This document shows positions 43,987 to 55,846 of a stretch of 64,000 nucleotides of DNA, in pieces. A program made the position numbers and the translations under genes. The DNA is from Halocafeteria seosinensis (Eukaryota; Sar; Bigyra; Bicosoecida). Where the stretch lies: the NCBI GenBank assembly GCA_001687465.1, contig LVLI01000202.1:248001-312000 (forward strand), read 5' to 3'. Position 1 is the first letter of the stretch. The number at the start of each line of letters is the position of its first letter. Below the pieces are notes generated by a model, which saw only the letters and a list, made by a program, of their open reading frames with translations, did not search any database and was not told where the DNA came from.

Positions 43987-46900
43987 TTATTCTTCTTGAG
44001 AGGACTTCTTCCTCGACTTCGCTCGCTCTTTCAAGTCTTGCATTTTATATTTCCGTTTGCGTTCCAAGCGCTTCTGAGGCTCGAACTTCTCCTGCTCCTT
44101 CTGAAGCTTTTGCATATGCTTTTCATGCTTCAGTTTAGCCGCCTCCTTTTCTTTCTGGGACTTGACATTCTTTAGAGTTTGTATCTGCTGCATGAACGCA
44201 GCTGCTTTTCGTTCTTCTGGCTCACGCACGACGGCCCTGTAAAGGATAGGTGAAGAGGAATTGTCTGAGCATGTTAACAGCATCACTGGACGAACAGAAT
44301 CTTCCAAACATACCTCTTCTGGGCATACGTTTGTTTCTGTTGCTTCTTCTCTTGTTTAGGCTTACTCTTGAATGGAAGGCTCGCTTGAAGGTTCTTTGGA
44401 ATTTTCAGAGTATTAAATCGTCGGACGGGCCGCTCTATAGGACGATATTGGCTATCGGGATTTTGCTCAACGGGCTGAGCATATACTTTGCGCAAAACTC
44501 TTTGGGGCTTCATGAGAGCAAGCCCGTCTTGTTGGTAGCCGGCACTAGCACCAGCTGTTTTGTTACGCTGTTCGATAGACTCAGGGTCTAGAATTTCTGC
44601 TCTGCCGTTTTCCTCCACCGTACCATGCTGCTGTTCTTTACCGTTTTTCTTCCCTGTACCTTCGTTTGTCTGTTGTTGTTTTGCTGCGGCTGCCTCCGCT
44701 TGGAGTTCAGCCTTCCGTCGTTGCGCTCGGTCGGGGGGAGCGTAGAGCGTCGTGACAGGGTTGGAAAACTTCTTCGGAGTAACGGGAACCCAAGTCCGAC
44801 AAAATACGATATCTGTATTCATTAAGCAAGGCAAGCATGAGCTGACTCCAAAGAGCAAATGCAAAATGGTTTGCTTCCGTACCTGAAGTCAAAATTTTGT
44901 CTTCAAAAGTTCCTCGAAATGTACCTGGGGGCCCCTCTTTTGCGGCTTTCTTTATTTGTCCTCGGATACCCGAAACCGTCCTCACAGAACCTCCTTCGAA
45001 CTTGGCAACTTCCAATGGACTGTTAAACATTCCTTTAATCAATGCAGTGTTCCGAAATATTTTGAATGGATACCCCACCAACTTAAGCTTCTTCATGATC
45101 TTGAAAGACTGATCTAGTTCCAACAAAATACCTGTGGCAGCTATCCTGAATTGCGAAGCTTTGTTGCTCAGATTCTGAAACGCCATCAGTGGAGTGTTTG
45201 GTGGAGCAACTGGCCCGTATATCGCTGCTTGGCAATGCAAGTGCTCCGGTGTATACTTCAAATACCGCTGCCTCTCATTCTGGTCTTGGGTAAAGTAGAC
45301 AGGTAAGCTTTGAAAGCGCCTCCAGCCAATGCTAAATACAACCGGGTCGTTTGTTTTCAAAATCTTCGGATGCCATCTATGCCGCTTAAGGCGAAGCCGC
45401 ATAAAAGCTTGTTGATCTTCCTGTGGTAGCAGAGCCCCCAGCAGAATTGGGGTCGAGGGCCGGAAATGATGGACAAATTCACAGGGAACTTCATGGATCT
45501 CAATTCGGATGTAGGCCCCTGGTGAGAATCCCTGGAACTTCGAGCGAGTGTGATCACCGAGGTTCTCTGTTTCCGCCTTGTTCAGATCCTGTTGCTTCGT
45601 CCACTGGCTTTCCAACTTCCTACCTTCATCTTCTTCTTCACCCTCATCTTCTTCTTCTCCCTTGTCTTCATTCTCCTCGGATTCGCTTCCACTGTCCAAG
45701 CTCTTGCCACTTTGCTTCTTTGAATCGTACGCGGCATCAAATTTCTGCTTCAGCTGGGCTTTCTCCGCTCGAGCTCGTGATGCCTCATCGTCGTGGCTGC
45801 CGTTAGCCGGAGTTTGCTGCATCTCTAGGTCTTCAAAATCACCCATGGCATCATCCGAATCATCTCCATTAGTTTGATTTAGTAGTTCTTTATTCCAAGA
45901 ACCCGTGACAAAACGGTTTCTTATAGATTCACGAATGTCCTCGTCTTCCCAGTCCCGGAGGTTTGCACGAGGTCGGCAGACGCAAGTGTCTAGCGAGTTT
46001 ATCGTGCTGTAATCAACATCGAACGCTGGAGAATCACCAGGGGACTTGTAACGTGTAGACACTGCCACAGCTTTTGCTATTTCGGTTTTGTCGATGACAC
46101 CGATTCCCTTGTACACAGCGAAGTCACGCAAGATGGTCATTACACTGGAAGAGTCAGTTATTTGCGACGACGATTGGGACGGGGGTTTCTCCTTTTGTTT
46201 CCGCTGTACGACTGAGGGGTCTTGCCGCTTTATCCGGAACAGCTCATCTTCATCGCTGTCTTCTTCTAGCTGAGATAGATCATCCCCATTCAGAACTTTG
46301 GTAGTTTGCTCCGTTAGAGCCGAAGTATCGTACGCTAAATCAGCGAGGTTTATGTTTTCTTTCTGACGCTGACGGAAGTCCTTGACGGCTTGTCGCCACA
46401 AGGAGCTTTTTCCTGTTTCTCTACCACTGCTTTCTCCGCTTTCACCCTCACTCTCCTCTTCGCTAGATTCGGAACTGTTTGTGCCTTTATTGTCTGTATT
46501 GCCATAGCCTTCACCGTCATTAAAATTGACATGATCGTCCTCATCATCTTCGCTTCCCTCGTCAGATGCCTCTTCCGAGTCTTCGGATAGTTGCGGCCCG
46601 TTTTCTTCGTCATTATAACCTGAGTTGCTTTGAAGCTTGGCATCCTCCTCATCTGAGTCATCAGTTCCAGCAGCATCCACTTCGTCTCCGTTATTGCGAT
46701 CACCGCCAGGAAACACCGCACGCCTCCTGGTGCGTCCATTCTCATCTTCTTTCAAGACCTCGTTCGGACCACTCGAGCTTTCATTTCCCTTATGTTTTAT
46801 GTAGGAAGCTGCCTCCTCTTCCGAAATTGGCTTCGTATTCTTGAATAACGAAAGCGGGGCCTGCTGCATATTGTCGTCGATGCCCTTATGCAGACCTTGA

Positions 46901-48459
46901 AGTGATTTCACCATTTCTATACCTTCACCTTGTTGCTGTGATTCATTGGAGCTGTATTGTAATTGGTCCTCGTCATCCTTCCTAACAAGCGAATTCGCAT
47001 CACTCAATTGCGAGTCGGCGATATTGATATATACTGCATCATTATCATACATGACACGCCCTACATTTGCCTGTGGTGCGAACAACAACGTCTCTTTGGC
47101 GTTTAGGCTGCGTCTGATCTGGCCTTTCTGTGGGTCTTTTTCTGGAAGCGGAACCGGATCGTCGAGAGCAGATACATCTTCGACATCGAAGTCTCCGGCA
47201 CCAGCTAAATGGACGCGCTGGCCAAATTTTAGGTGAGTACCGCGAACAAAGCCGTAGAAGGCAATCTTCCGATTCGTTGTGGGGTCTTCTTGGACTTCTC
47301 CTGGGTTTGTCATATCCTGTGACAACACAAACGAGTCATAGGGTATCGAAACGTTATGCATTTGACCGAACTACACAAATCTTACCTCAAACCGGTCTAC
47401 TAGCACATGGGGATGCGTGCTTCTCCATGACAATGGTCTGACCTTCATGCGGGACAGGAACAAGGACAAATTATGCACCTCGTTCTTCGGATATTGTCCG
47501 TGGATTAAGCCAGAGAAATAAAAAAGCTTTGCACCCTGTGTCACCTCAGCATTGAATCGATTCTTCAAATCCTTTTTAGTTCTTCGCATTGTTGTAACGT
47601 TCTTAAATTTGTCTACATGAGTTAGCACTCCCATGACTTTCGGAAACCCATGCACTTGCAAAATATTCAGGAACTCGAATGTTTCCATTTCAAAGCCGAA
47701 GCTCGCGTCTATCATAAGCAATGCCAAATCTGTTACTTTTGCTATGTCCTGCAAGGTCCCAGTAAGTAAACAAACAAAACGAAAACAAGCCCACCATGCT
47801 GCCAAAAATATGTACGTACGATCATGGCGTTAAGATCGTTCGGACATTCGAAGAAAGTGATTCTGCGCTTCTTTCCACAAACCACAGTTATTGGCCCCTT
47901 GACATCGTTCAGTGGATACCTTGTAAATTTCTTTACTAAAGCCTGCACCACAAACCACCATGTATTAAATAAAAATAAATAGTGTCAGCATATTCCAAAT
48001 AGACGACGGAGCAGAGAGAAGCAACACGTGACATAAACAAGAGTTCAGTTCCAATACACTAACCTTTATCAGTGTGCTCTTGCCGACTTTTGGAGGTCCC
48101 ATTACTGTCACCACCATCGGAGGTGCAGTATCAGGGTCGGTTCTGTTGACTATGGGTACATGCTCCTTGCGGTGGCTGATGTCCAAATTCCGCTGTATCT
48201 GACGATGCGCTCGTCCGAATTTGGCCACTCCAAAAGCCTGTAGTTAAAGGAATGAAACGGTTTCGATACATATACTCCATTCGAAAAGCAATAAAATGAA
48301 GTATAATGAAGCTCCTCATACTTTGGGGTTTTTACGTGATTCCTTGGTCGATACGTCCTTATTTTGCTTCTTTTTCTTGTGCGCATCGCGTTTCGATGCT
48401 TTCGCACCGCTCTTCGGGGTGCGGTGGGGCTTATTAGACTGGTCCTTGGTAGCTTCCAT
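43987..48459 (-). CDS. BMS1: Ribosome biogenesis GTPase BMS1
   Basis: Exons 48459-48322, 48237-48064, 47942-47820, 47748-47386, 47316-44883, 44812-44314 and 44236-43987 give 1,326 residues. A Lys-rich N-terminus leads into the GTPase domain: P-loop GPPKVGKSTLI, then ECPNDLNAMI, LALLMIDASFGFEMETFEFL and VLTHVDKFK (the T/NKxD equivalent). An acidic middle (about residues 290-700) is followed by the conserved C-terminal part with LVGYPFKIFRNTALIKGMF, VFCRTWVPV and IPKNLQASLPFKSKPK. BMS1 acts with RCL1 and the U3 snoRNP in early 40S assembly in the nucleolus. The frame is open over all joints and the order matches yeast and human BMS1. It is tail-to-tail with COX20. Confidence 0.96.
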
Positions 48460-48994
48460 CGTCCTTATGCAAGCTATAAAGGGTTTTAGTCCTTCCAGAG
48501 GCTGTCTTGTTGAACTTGGGAAGTCGGTGTCACTGCCGTGCACTCGATTTCAAGACCTTCCACAGTTCAATTCCCGTCACAATGTATCCAATGCTCGTTA
48601 TCCAACGTGCTACCACCCCAACGCCAGCATCACATTCATGTTCCTCTTGCAATAGACTGCCTATTGGAGGAGCCCTCCAAAGTTGAAGTTCGGAGGGCAA
48701 CGAAATGTTTGACGCCTTATATGGAAGTTGCTACAAATCACATATACATAGTGTATAAGCTTTGTGCTTACGAGATGGCAGCAGTACCGTGCAGAGTTTA
48801 TAACTTTGATAATTCTCGTGGGAGACACGGAGTGCTGGGGTAGACTCGCAAAACATGGTGCAACACATACACATGTGTCCCGTATGTACGAATTACGGTC
48901 ATGACGTGACTGAATCAGAGGGAAAAAGCCGTCATTGGACGAAGCGGTGGCAATTCAATCGCTTGGGAGAGTCACTATTTTGACGGCCACAGCC
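48460..48994. promoter_or_regulatory. Divergent upstream region of BMS1 and a glycosyltransferase
   Basis: 535 bp between two start codons. Only short unconvincing frames (48538-48843) are found; no repeat or RNA. The frame that seems to start at 48935 begins with TTG, so it is not a start. Confidence 0.35.
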
Positions 48995-50208
48995 ATGAGG
49001 GTACGGAGACGCATGGAGTATACTTCGTGCATTGTGGCACTTGCACTTACTGTGCTTGGCTATTCTGAAGCAACGATACATAGACGCCTCCCATTTAGTG
49101 CGATGATACCCTCCGAAGGGATAAAGCGAATGAAAGATCTGCTACACTACCGCTCGCTCGATAACGTTGAACGTGTCGCCGCGGACGAAAACTCTACCAT
49201 ACATGTCTACACCTATGCGACATCCGCCGAGAGTCCAGTCCCCGAAGCTTTCTGTCGAATGCTACGGTCAGCGTTGGTAAACAACGTGAGCATTGCAGTA
49301 CTTGGGTGGGGAATGCCGTGGAGTAGAGTAAACGGTATGACCCAAAAGGTATGAGTTCTCCGCTCTCACCCTCGTTTCGTTCTTAGCGTCGTTAATTCCT
49401 GGCTCCGCAGATACTGGCGATTTGGTATGAAGTACATATGCTTTCCTCTACGGATGATATCGTGTCATTCGCTGACGGTTACGATGTGCTATGGACGCGT
49501 TCGAGCGAATTTCTTAAAGAAACTTTTGAAAGAGTCGAAAAGAGAACCAAGAAAAGCATGATTTTCAGCGCAGAATGCGCATGCTTCCCTCCATGGCGGG
49601 GAGCTGCTGGCCATCAGTGGTGCCACGAAGACTATCCTAATGTTCCAACTGGAATGCGCAGCCTGTATAAGTTCTTGAATAGTGGTGGCTGGATTGGCAG
49701 AGTTTGGGCCGCCCGCAACGTACTCGATAGGGTCATCTTAAAACTGCTCGACGTTGAACCGGGTACCCATTATGGTGTCACGAATGACCAGATAATAATA
49801 GCAAAAATGTTCGTTGAGGGAGAAATGCCAGACTTCGTGGGTCTTGACTACGAGACAGAGATGTTCCAAAGCATGAACAGTTGGCAGCAGTGTCAACCCT
49901 TAAGAGAGGTTCTCTTCGACCGTAGCGAGAATAACTGGATACACATCCCTCGAGAACATGGCAGCGCCACAAAGCCTGCGATGCTTCACTTTCCGGGAGA
50001 GGCAAAAGAAATATTCTATCGGATTGAATCACTTTCTTGGTGGTACAATAAATCTTCTGGGACAATGAGCCCCATAAATCGGCCACAGGTACCAGTTATC
50101 GCTAACAATCACCGCTCCGTCATCAATGTTCTAGATGTATGCTCCTCAAAGTCATTCTCGCAGGCGATGACTCTTCGGATACGCTTTAATAAAGGCAATG
50201 CACCGTGA
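48995..50208 (+). CDS. PLOD-type (collagen-glucosyltransferase-like) glycosyltransferase
   Basis: Exons 48995-49348 and 49411-50208 give 383 residues. ATG 48995 (MRVRRRMEYTS) is followed by a signal-anchor-like hydrophobic helix (IVALALTVLG). The catalytic domain shows FADGYDVLW (the metal-binding D-x-D-like motif is DGYD), IFSAECACFPPW, FLNSGGWIG and THYGVTNDQ, all in the order seen in PLOD/LH3-type glycosyltransferases, which add glucose to galactosyl-hydroxylysine of collagen. No lysyl-hydroxylase domain follows. In protists such enzymes probably modify other secreted glycoproteins in the ER or Golgi. The stop TGA overlaps a GTGAGT, so a further exon is not wholly excluded. Confidence 0.85.
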
Positions 50209-50231
50209 GTCCGGGTTAACTAGACTGCCCC

Positions 50232-52312
50232 TCACTGTTTCGACAGACCTACGACGTAATCATGATCGTCACAGCACTGTTTGATCAAACTTATGCTGTC
50301 AGAACTGTAATCGGTGCAGTTATTCTTGAATATTCGGAAGGACTCTTGACGCAATTCATCCATCTTCTCTGCGGTGTTCGAAGAGGTTTCGTCGCCTTCC
50401 AGGGTAGACTTTTCAACTGCTTCAACGAAAACGCCGATACGGTCAAACACATGTCTTACATCATCAAGCTCACCAGCGTATCCAATGCCCCTGTTCTTCA
50501 GTGCAGGTATGCTGCTCTCGTCAAAGCTGCTCAAAGACGAGGCCTGGGTGCCAGTGTCAGGAGCAGCTTCAGTATCTACGGTGGCATCGTCATCATCGCT
50601 TTGTTCGGTGGCCGAGGCTTCAGAAGAGTTCACTCCAAAACTGGAAAGGATGAATTCATCGCGCTGCTTCCGGGAGTGCCGCAGAGTATCACTTATGCGC
50701 TTAAAATTGCGGTAGTAGTATGTTTTCTGTCTCTTGATAAAGTCTAATCGCGACTTAAGTTGCTCCACCTTTGACCGAGCAACACCGTATTGGGTGCGCA
50801 ATTCTTGTGTTTGTTTTGACTGCACTCCGAGACCAAGAGTAATAAAATTGTCTTTTCATATGCTAGACAACCAAAACATACCTGATACTGACACTCACTG
50901 CCCTTCTGACGGCGCTCGTTCTGCAACGGAAAGATTCAACACATTCAGTCCCTGAGGAAGTTGTGGTGTTTCCTTTTTTAAATCATCTTACATCAACCAC
51001 ACTTTGGATACGTCCTCGCTCTATCTCCGCCTCGCTAATTTGTGTTTCTAAATTTATGCATACCTTCTCATAACTTTCGTACCTGGGACAGCTCCATAGA
51101 ACTCATTCAAAGACCACTATGCTAAACATACAGAAGCTGACGTAATATCGCTTACCGTGCAATCATGTTCTCTAGTTTTGACTGAAGATCTAGTGTAACG
51201 TCGCGCAACTGGCAAAATGCCTCGCGAAGTACACCTCTCTGAGTTGGCATAGTCTTTGGCTCGTTCCTATGGCGAGGAGAGCGACTCCCAGGTTCCGGTT
51301 CATCATCTGCAGTATCGTCCTGATAGGGAAAAATACACTTCACTTGTAAAACCCAATGGAAAGGCTACCTCGAAGTTTCATCTAACGTACACTATCAACA
51401 CTATCAACTGATAGTTTCCTGTTAGTGTCAGAAGATCCTCGGGTGTCTCGGTCTGGGTCTTCAAGTGTTTCAATCACTCGACTGAGGCTCGGACCAACCC
51501 TTTCAATTTTACATAGAGCAGGGCCTATACTTAGAACGAAGTTCTTAGAAAACTGCAAGAATTCGTCGGTATTTGCATCCTGCAAGTTGGTGACAGACGA
51601 ACAAACTCTTTGCCAAGATTGTATCAAACGCAATCACAGCAAACGGTGGCCAATACTTACGATCTCTGGGTCAGCTATTAGCATGAGTTGCTGCATGTAT
51701 TCCTCCAGCATTCTCCTGATGTGGATCGGGCATCAAAAAAAAAATAAAAAATCCACCCACCGTGCCCAACATCGAAACTGGGTACGCACCTCCGTTCTTT
51801 CAGGATATCATCATCATATTTGCTACCTCCAAAGGGAAACTGCGTCCGGAAGCAATTGAACCACTCATATGAGGCGAGACAATGATGGTTCATTTGCTTA
51901 CCTTGCGTGACGGCAGCTGAGGCAATTCCGACTTCTTATACTTTTTCAAGAGGGTTTTATGTAGCCCCAAGAATTCCTTGTAGCGGCGCTGTAGAGTCCA
52001 ATTGATGCTCCCTCGAGCCACAGTTATCGTATAGACCACGTATTCCTTCAGTTTCTGATAGGAAGGGATAGCAATTCGAACATCAGCTCCATTGTTGATG
52101 GCCCGATTCAGTTCCTGGATCATTTCCTGGCTGGCGGTGAACTCTGTCTCATCCTTGTATTCCTGCTGAAACGAGTATTCACGCGGTGTCTCCTCCTCAT
52201 CGTCCTCTGAATCACTGTGGGCGCCTGCAGAGCCATTATACGACGACGGCTGGTGCTGTCGAGTTGAATAGTGTTGGCTGAAAGGGTTGTATTGTTGCGG
52301 ATATGCACTCAT
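50232..52312 (-). CDS. Sorting nexin, PX-BAR type
   Basis: Eight exons, 52312-51902, 51839-51790, 51715-51661, 51579-51391, 51319-51156, 51082-50992, 50920-50882 and 50819-50232, give 528 residues. The first 60 residues are Gln/Ser-rich and acidic. The PX domain holds WTLQRRYKEFLGLHKTLLKK and LPSRKFPFGG; its RRY part binds the phosphate of PI3P. The remaining 350 residues are helical, with charged segments (ENMIARYESYEKV, RRQKGSECQYQ), as expected of a BAR dimer. SNX-BARs shape endosomal tubules for recycling. Nearest are the SNX4/SNX7/SNX30-type proteins, but the subtype cannot be fixed. The exon at 51082 runs through an apparent GTATGC...TTTAG that is in frame and too short to be an intron. 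It is tail-to-tail with the glycosyltransferase, 23 bp apart. Confidence 0.87.
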
Positions 52313-52397
52313 TGTTAGTTTCCTCCTGTTAATGCTAATATATACACATATATATATACCAATCCATGTATGAGAAAACGAAATATAATCAACCTGG
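52313..52397. promoter_or_regulatory. Very short divergent promoter (85 bp)
   Basis: Only 85 bp separate the start codons of the sorting nexin (minus) and the CNBD protein (plus). The gap contains a TA-rich stretch (near 52336-52359, with TATATATA), which may serve as a common promoter core. Both 5' UTRs must be short or overlap. Confidence 0.55.
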
Positions 52398-55300
52398 ATG
52401 GCGTCTCGAAAATTCAGAAACCTGTTTAATCGACAGCACCAGCAGCCTCAACACCACAGAGGAGATGGGACTACAACTACAACTACAGCCGTATACAGCG
52501 GTACAACAGAGCAGGAGGCGGTGGTCTCCCGGGAGAATATGGAGGAGGAGGAGGAGCCCCAGGAACCGTATTCCCCTTCGCATACTCTAGGTTTCAACAC
52601 GAAAGAAATGACCCGAGAGGACCTCATCAAAGCGCTGGAGAGCACTTCAGCCGCCCGAGATGATGCCGTCCGTCTGCTTAAGACTGCCTCCGAGGAGAAT
52701 GGAACAGGGACTCTCCTGGCGGACATGAAGGGCGAATTGGACCAATGGAGACAAGAAGCCGGTCACCTGATATGCCAGCAATCCAACGCGCATGATCAAG
52801 AACCTCGACTGACTATGGTGTTGAAGCCGGAAGATCTGCGAACGGTGCAACTACGATTGGATCAATGCCGGGCTTCCATAAGTGACCTCGAGACTCGATT
52901 ATGCAACAATCAGGAAACAATTGATTCGCTCCGAGTAAGTTGATGCTGGTTTATTGTCTCAGCCAAGAACAGTTTTATTTTCACGGTGAAACTGCCAATC
53001 ATTTACTGTTGGGATTGATTTGATACAGAAAACTGTAAATACATTGCAAATCCAAAACTCAGCGCTGAGGGCGGATAATAACTATCTGAGGACTAAAGTT
53101 GTTCGCTCCAGCTCCAGACGTAGTGCCGCTACACGCGAAATGCCAGGAACAATTGGATCTATGCGAAATCGTGCGTCAAGCACGGAACAGTCAGCCCACC
53201 CCAAGCAACAGTATTTTTCTTTGCCTCAATTAGAAAGAGAAAAGGAAAGAAGATCATCAATGGACTCCGCCAGACCCCAATTTGTGCACACGTTAAAGAA
53301 CGAGCTTGGGGAGGATGCAGCACTCCAGCAAGAACGCTCAGCGGAGAACAGCAGTAACGTGGCTACACGGAGATCGTCAACATGTTCGACATCGTCAGAC
53401 ATCGACTCATGCAGTGGGAAAGAAATTGATGTACGAAGTGGTAATGTACCAGCGCAAGCCCAGCTGGACTTGTCGACGTCCCCAATATCCTCGTTCGCGG
53501 AACAGGACACGTACCGCCCGTCGTTCGACGGGAGGGAATCACTTGATTTTTCTCTTGATGAGTGGGCAGAGTTTAGTTCGGCGTCTACTGTGTGCCCCAA
53601 AGAGCAAACCTTTGACGCCGCGGCCAAGACTGCTGAAACGTCGCAAGCTGTTGGCAACGGTGCAGTTTCGGTCTCAGCGGAACCTCAAAAGCTCAGTGTC
53701 AAGCCACCTGCTCCTTCCAAGGGCAATCATCGTCGGGTGCGATCAGACATGGTATATCGTCAACAGTCAGGTGGGTGGAACCTCAGTCTAAATGGAGGAG
53801 TGTGCGATTCTTTAGAGCAGATTGCGGAGGAGGCTAGCTTAGGGCCTGAGGGCTCAGCTAGCAACCCTTCAACAGATATTGAGGGTTCTCCAAGCAAGAG
53901 CAGTGAGTTCCAATTCTCACCGATGGGTCAACGATATCATTCTAGGAAGCACGGCAAGGCTTTGGATCCCATTTTTAGGAACATTCCCCTTTTCAATAGC
54001 TTGGATAGGTAAGTTCGTCCTTTTGAAAGTACCACCAAAGTCTGCAGGGCATTGCACGCGTGTACTTGCAACAGGACCGAGCAAACAATTCTGGCGAATA
54101 GGTTTGAGATGCGACGGTATTCTGATCAAGACTGTGTCCACTGTGCCGACGATCCCGCTGGCAACTTTTTCGTTGTGGTTGAAGGTACGTTATGTTCCTC
54201 GACACATCGTTTTATACTTGTGTACTCATTTTAGGCTCGTTTCAGGCTGCGTAACCGCCCTACCGGGCCTATCTAGGGACACGTTTTCCGAGCAGGACAT
54301 GAGCCAAACTCGACGCTTCACAGAGGGGGACTATTTCCTTGGCGAAGAGATTCAGGATGGTCAGGCCATAGCTAGGGGAGAAAGTTCCTGTTTGCTTCTT
54401 CCGTCTGGTGTATTGACACAGGTTCTTGAGGTATGTACTGCTCTTATAGCCTTGTAGCGACACTTCCACTATCTTCTTAGACTTCGTTCCACAGTGGTTT
54501 GCAAATGCAAGGAGGATGTCTGACATGGTTGAAGAAGCTAATCTGAAGACGAATCCACAGCAACAACAAATGATCAGCAGCATGCAAACAGAGCTTCAAA
54601 ACGCTAGAGAATTCAAGACACTCCAGTCGGTTCTTCGGCGACACAGCTCTACCGCTCGCGCCATTCCCTTAAGCAAGAGCAAGAAAGATGATACTGTCGC
54701 ATTCTATTACCAGCTGCAGCAAGTACGTGTAGTCTCATTTTTGAGTTATATTATTCGGATTTAGCACATGATTTACTTGGGTTGTTTTGTGCTTTGTTCA
54801 GGCCAATACAGATCTCATTCGGGAAGAATCGGTGTTGCTAAATGGGTGCAGTTTCAAGCTAGGGAGTCAAGAGCGCCTAAATTCTTTTTTTGCAGCACTC
54901 AAGGAGACTCTCTCCCAAAAGCTATCTTCTATAGTGAATGTCGAGAACTTTGCTCGCGTAGGTGTGTTTTCGGACGGTGAACAGGTGATTCAGAGTATCC
55001 TTGAGAACCTGACGAACACCGTTATAGTATCTGCATGCCGGACTGAAGCAGGCGGGGCAAGTTATGCACATTGCTTAAAGCTGCTTGGTAATAACCCGCA
55101 TATAAACCTTACAAGTGATTCATCTTCTTCTTCGCCTACGGACATTGTTATCCAAGAAGGGTATATCCAGATACAAAGCGAGAATATGTATCGTTTACTA
55201 TGGTCCCGACATAGGCACGAAGAGACGTTTCCGGCTGAAGATGAAGACGCAACGCCATTGTGTGGCTTGCTGCGTGCAGTTAGTACAGAAACGATAACAA

Positions 55301-55695
55301 TTCATCCTCTCCGTGAAGCAGAAGCTACCCCACACTCCCAGGAGTGTTCCCAAGGGCAGGAAGGGGGCAAGTTATCCAAGCTATTTCTCAGCAGGGGCAA
55401 AAAGAAACGGAACACTCTAATGGCTCCCCGCTCTTCCCACGATATTCCTCTTTCCCGCGAAGGGACATTGGATGGAGATAGCGGCGAGGTTAATGCATTT
55501 TCTAAGAAACCGAAAGGAGGCATATGGACTACTCTTCTGAACCGAAAAGGGCGTTCACGGGATACCAAAGCAAATCAAAATCAAGCAGACCCCGGTGCTT
55601 TGTCGACAATGAATCAGCAAGAAGAAGACTGCCAGCGGTTTGTAGATCGTTATTTTGAGAGATACCTACGCATTCTCTGTAAACCTGTGGAATGA
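52398..55695 (+). CDS. Coiled-coil protein with a degenerate cyclic-nucleotide-binding domain
   Basis: Exons 52398-52934, 53029-54008, 54048-54184, 54246-54430, 54495-54722 and 54802-55695 give 986 residues. The first 180 residues are a Gln/Thr-rich start and coiled coils (LIKALESTSAARDDAVRLL); a Ser-rich disordered part (about 200-480) follows. Then comes NIPLFNSLDRALHACT, FFVVVEGCVTALPG and FTEGDYFLGEEIQDGQ, which follow the beta-roll of cNMP-binding proteins. The phosphate-binding cassette is altered: instead of the usual GE-x-AL followed by R-A-A/S, it reads LGEEIQDG and AIARG. Ligand binding is therefore doubtful. Further coiled coil and a Lys/Ser-rich tail follow. No kinase or channel is attached. 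The family is not recognised beyond this domain; a scaffold or signalling adaptor is a guess. The 39-nt intron at 54009-54047 is the shortest used. Confidence 0.75.
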
Positions 55696-55846
55696 TTGAT
55701 CAGCATTTCATTAAATCATATAGAGAAGACATGGAAGTGAAAATACAATAGAAGCGATACAAGCTAAGATGCGGATACAAGATGAGAACCAGTAACGATA
55801 CAGGATAAGGTTCAGAGGAATGATACAAGAAGAATGATGGTTCTGT

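Noticed and set aside
50744-51100. A 16-nt intron in the sorting nexin exon at about 51048-51063
   Set aside because: It is far too short for splicing and the sequence reads through in frame.
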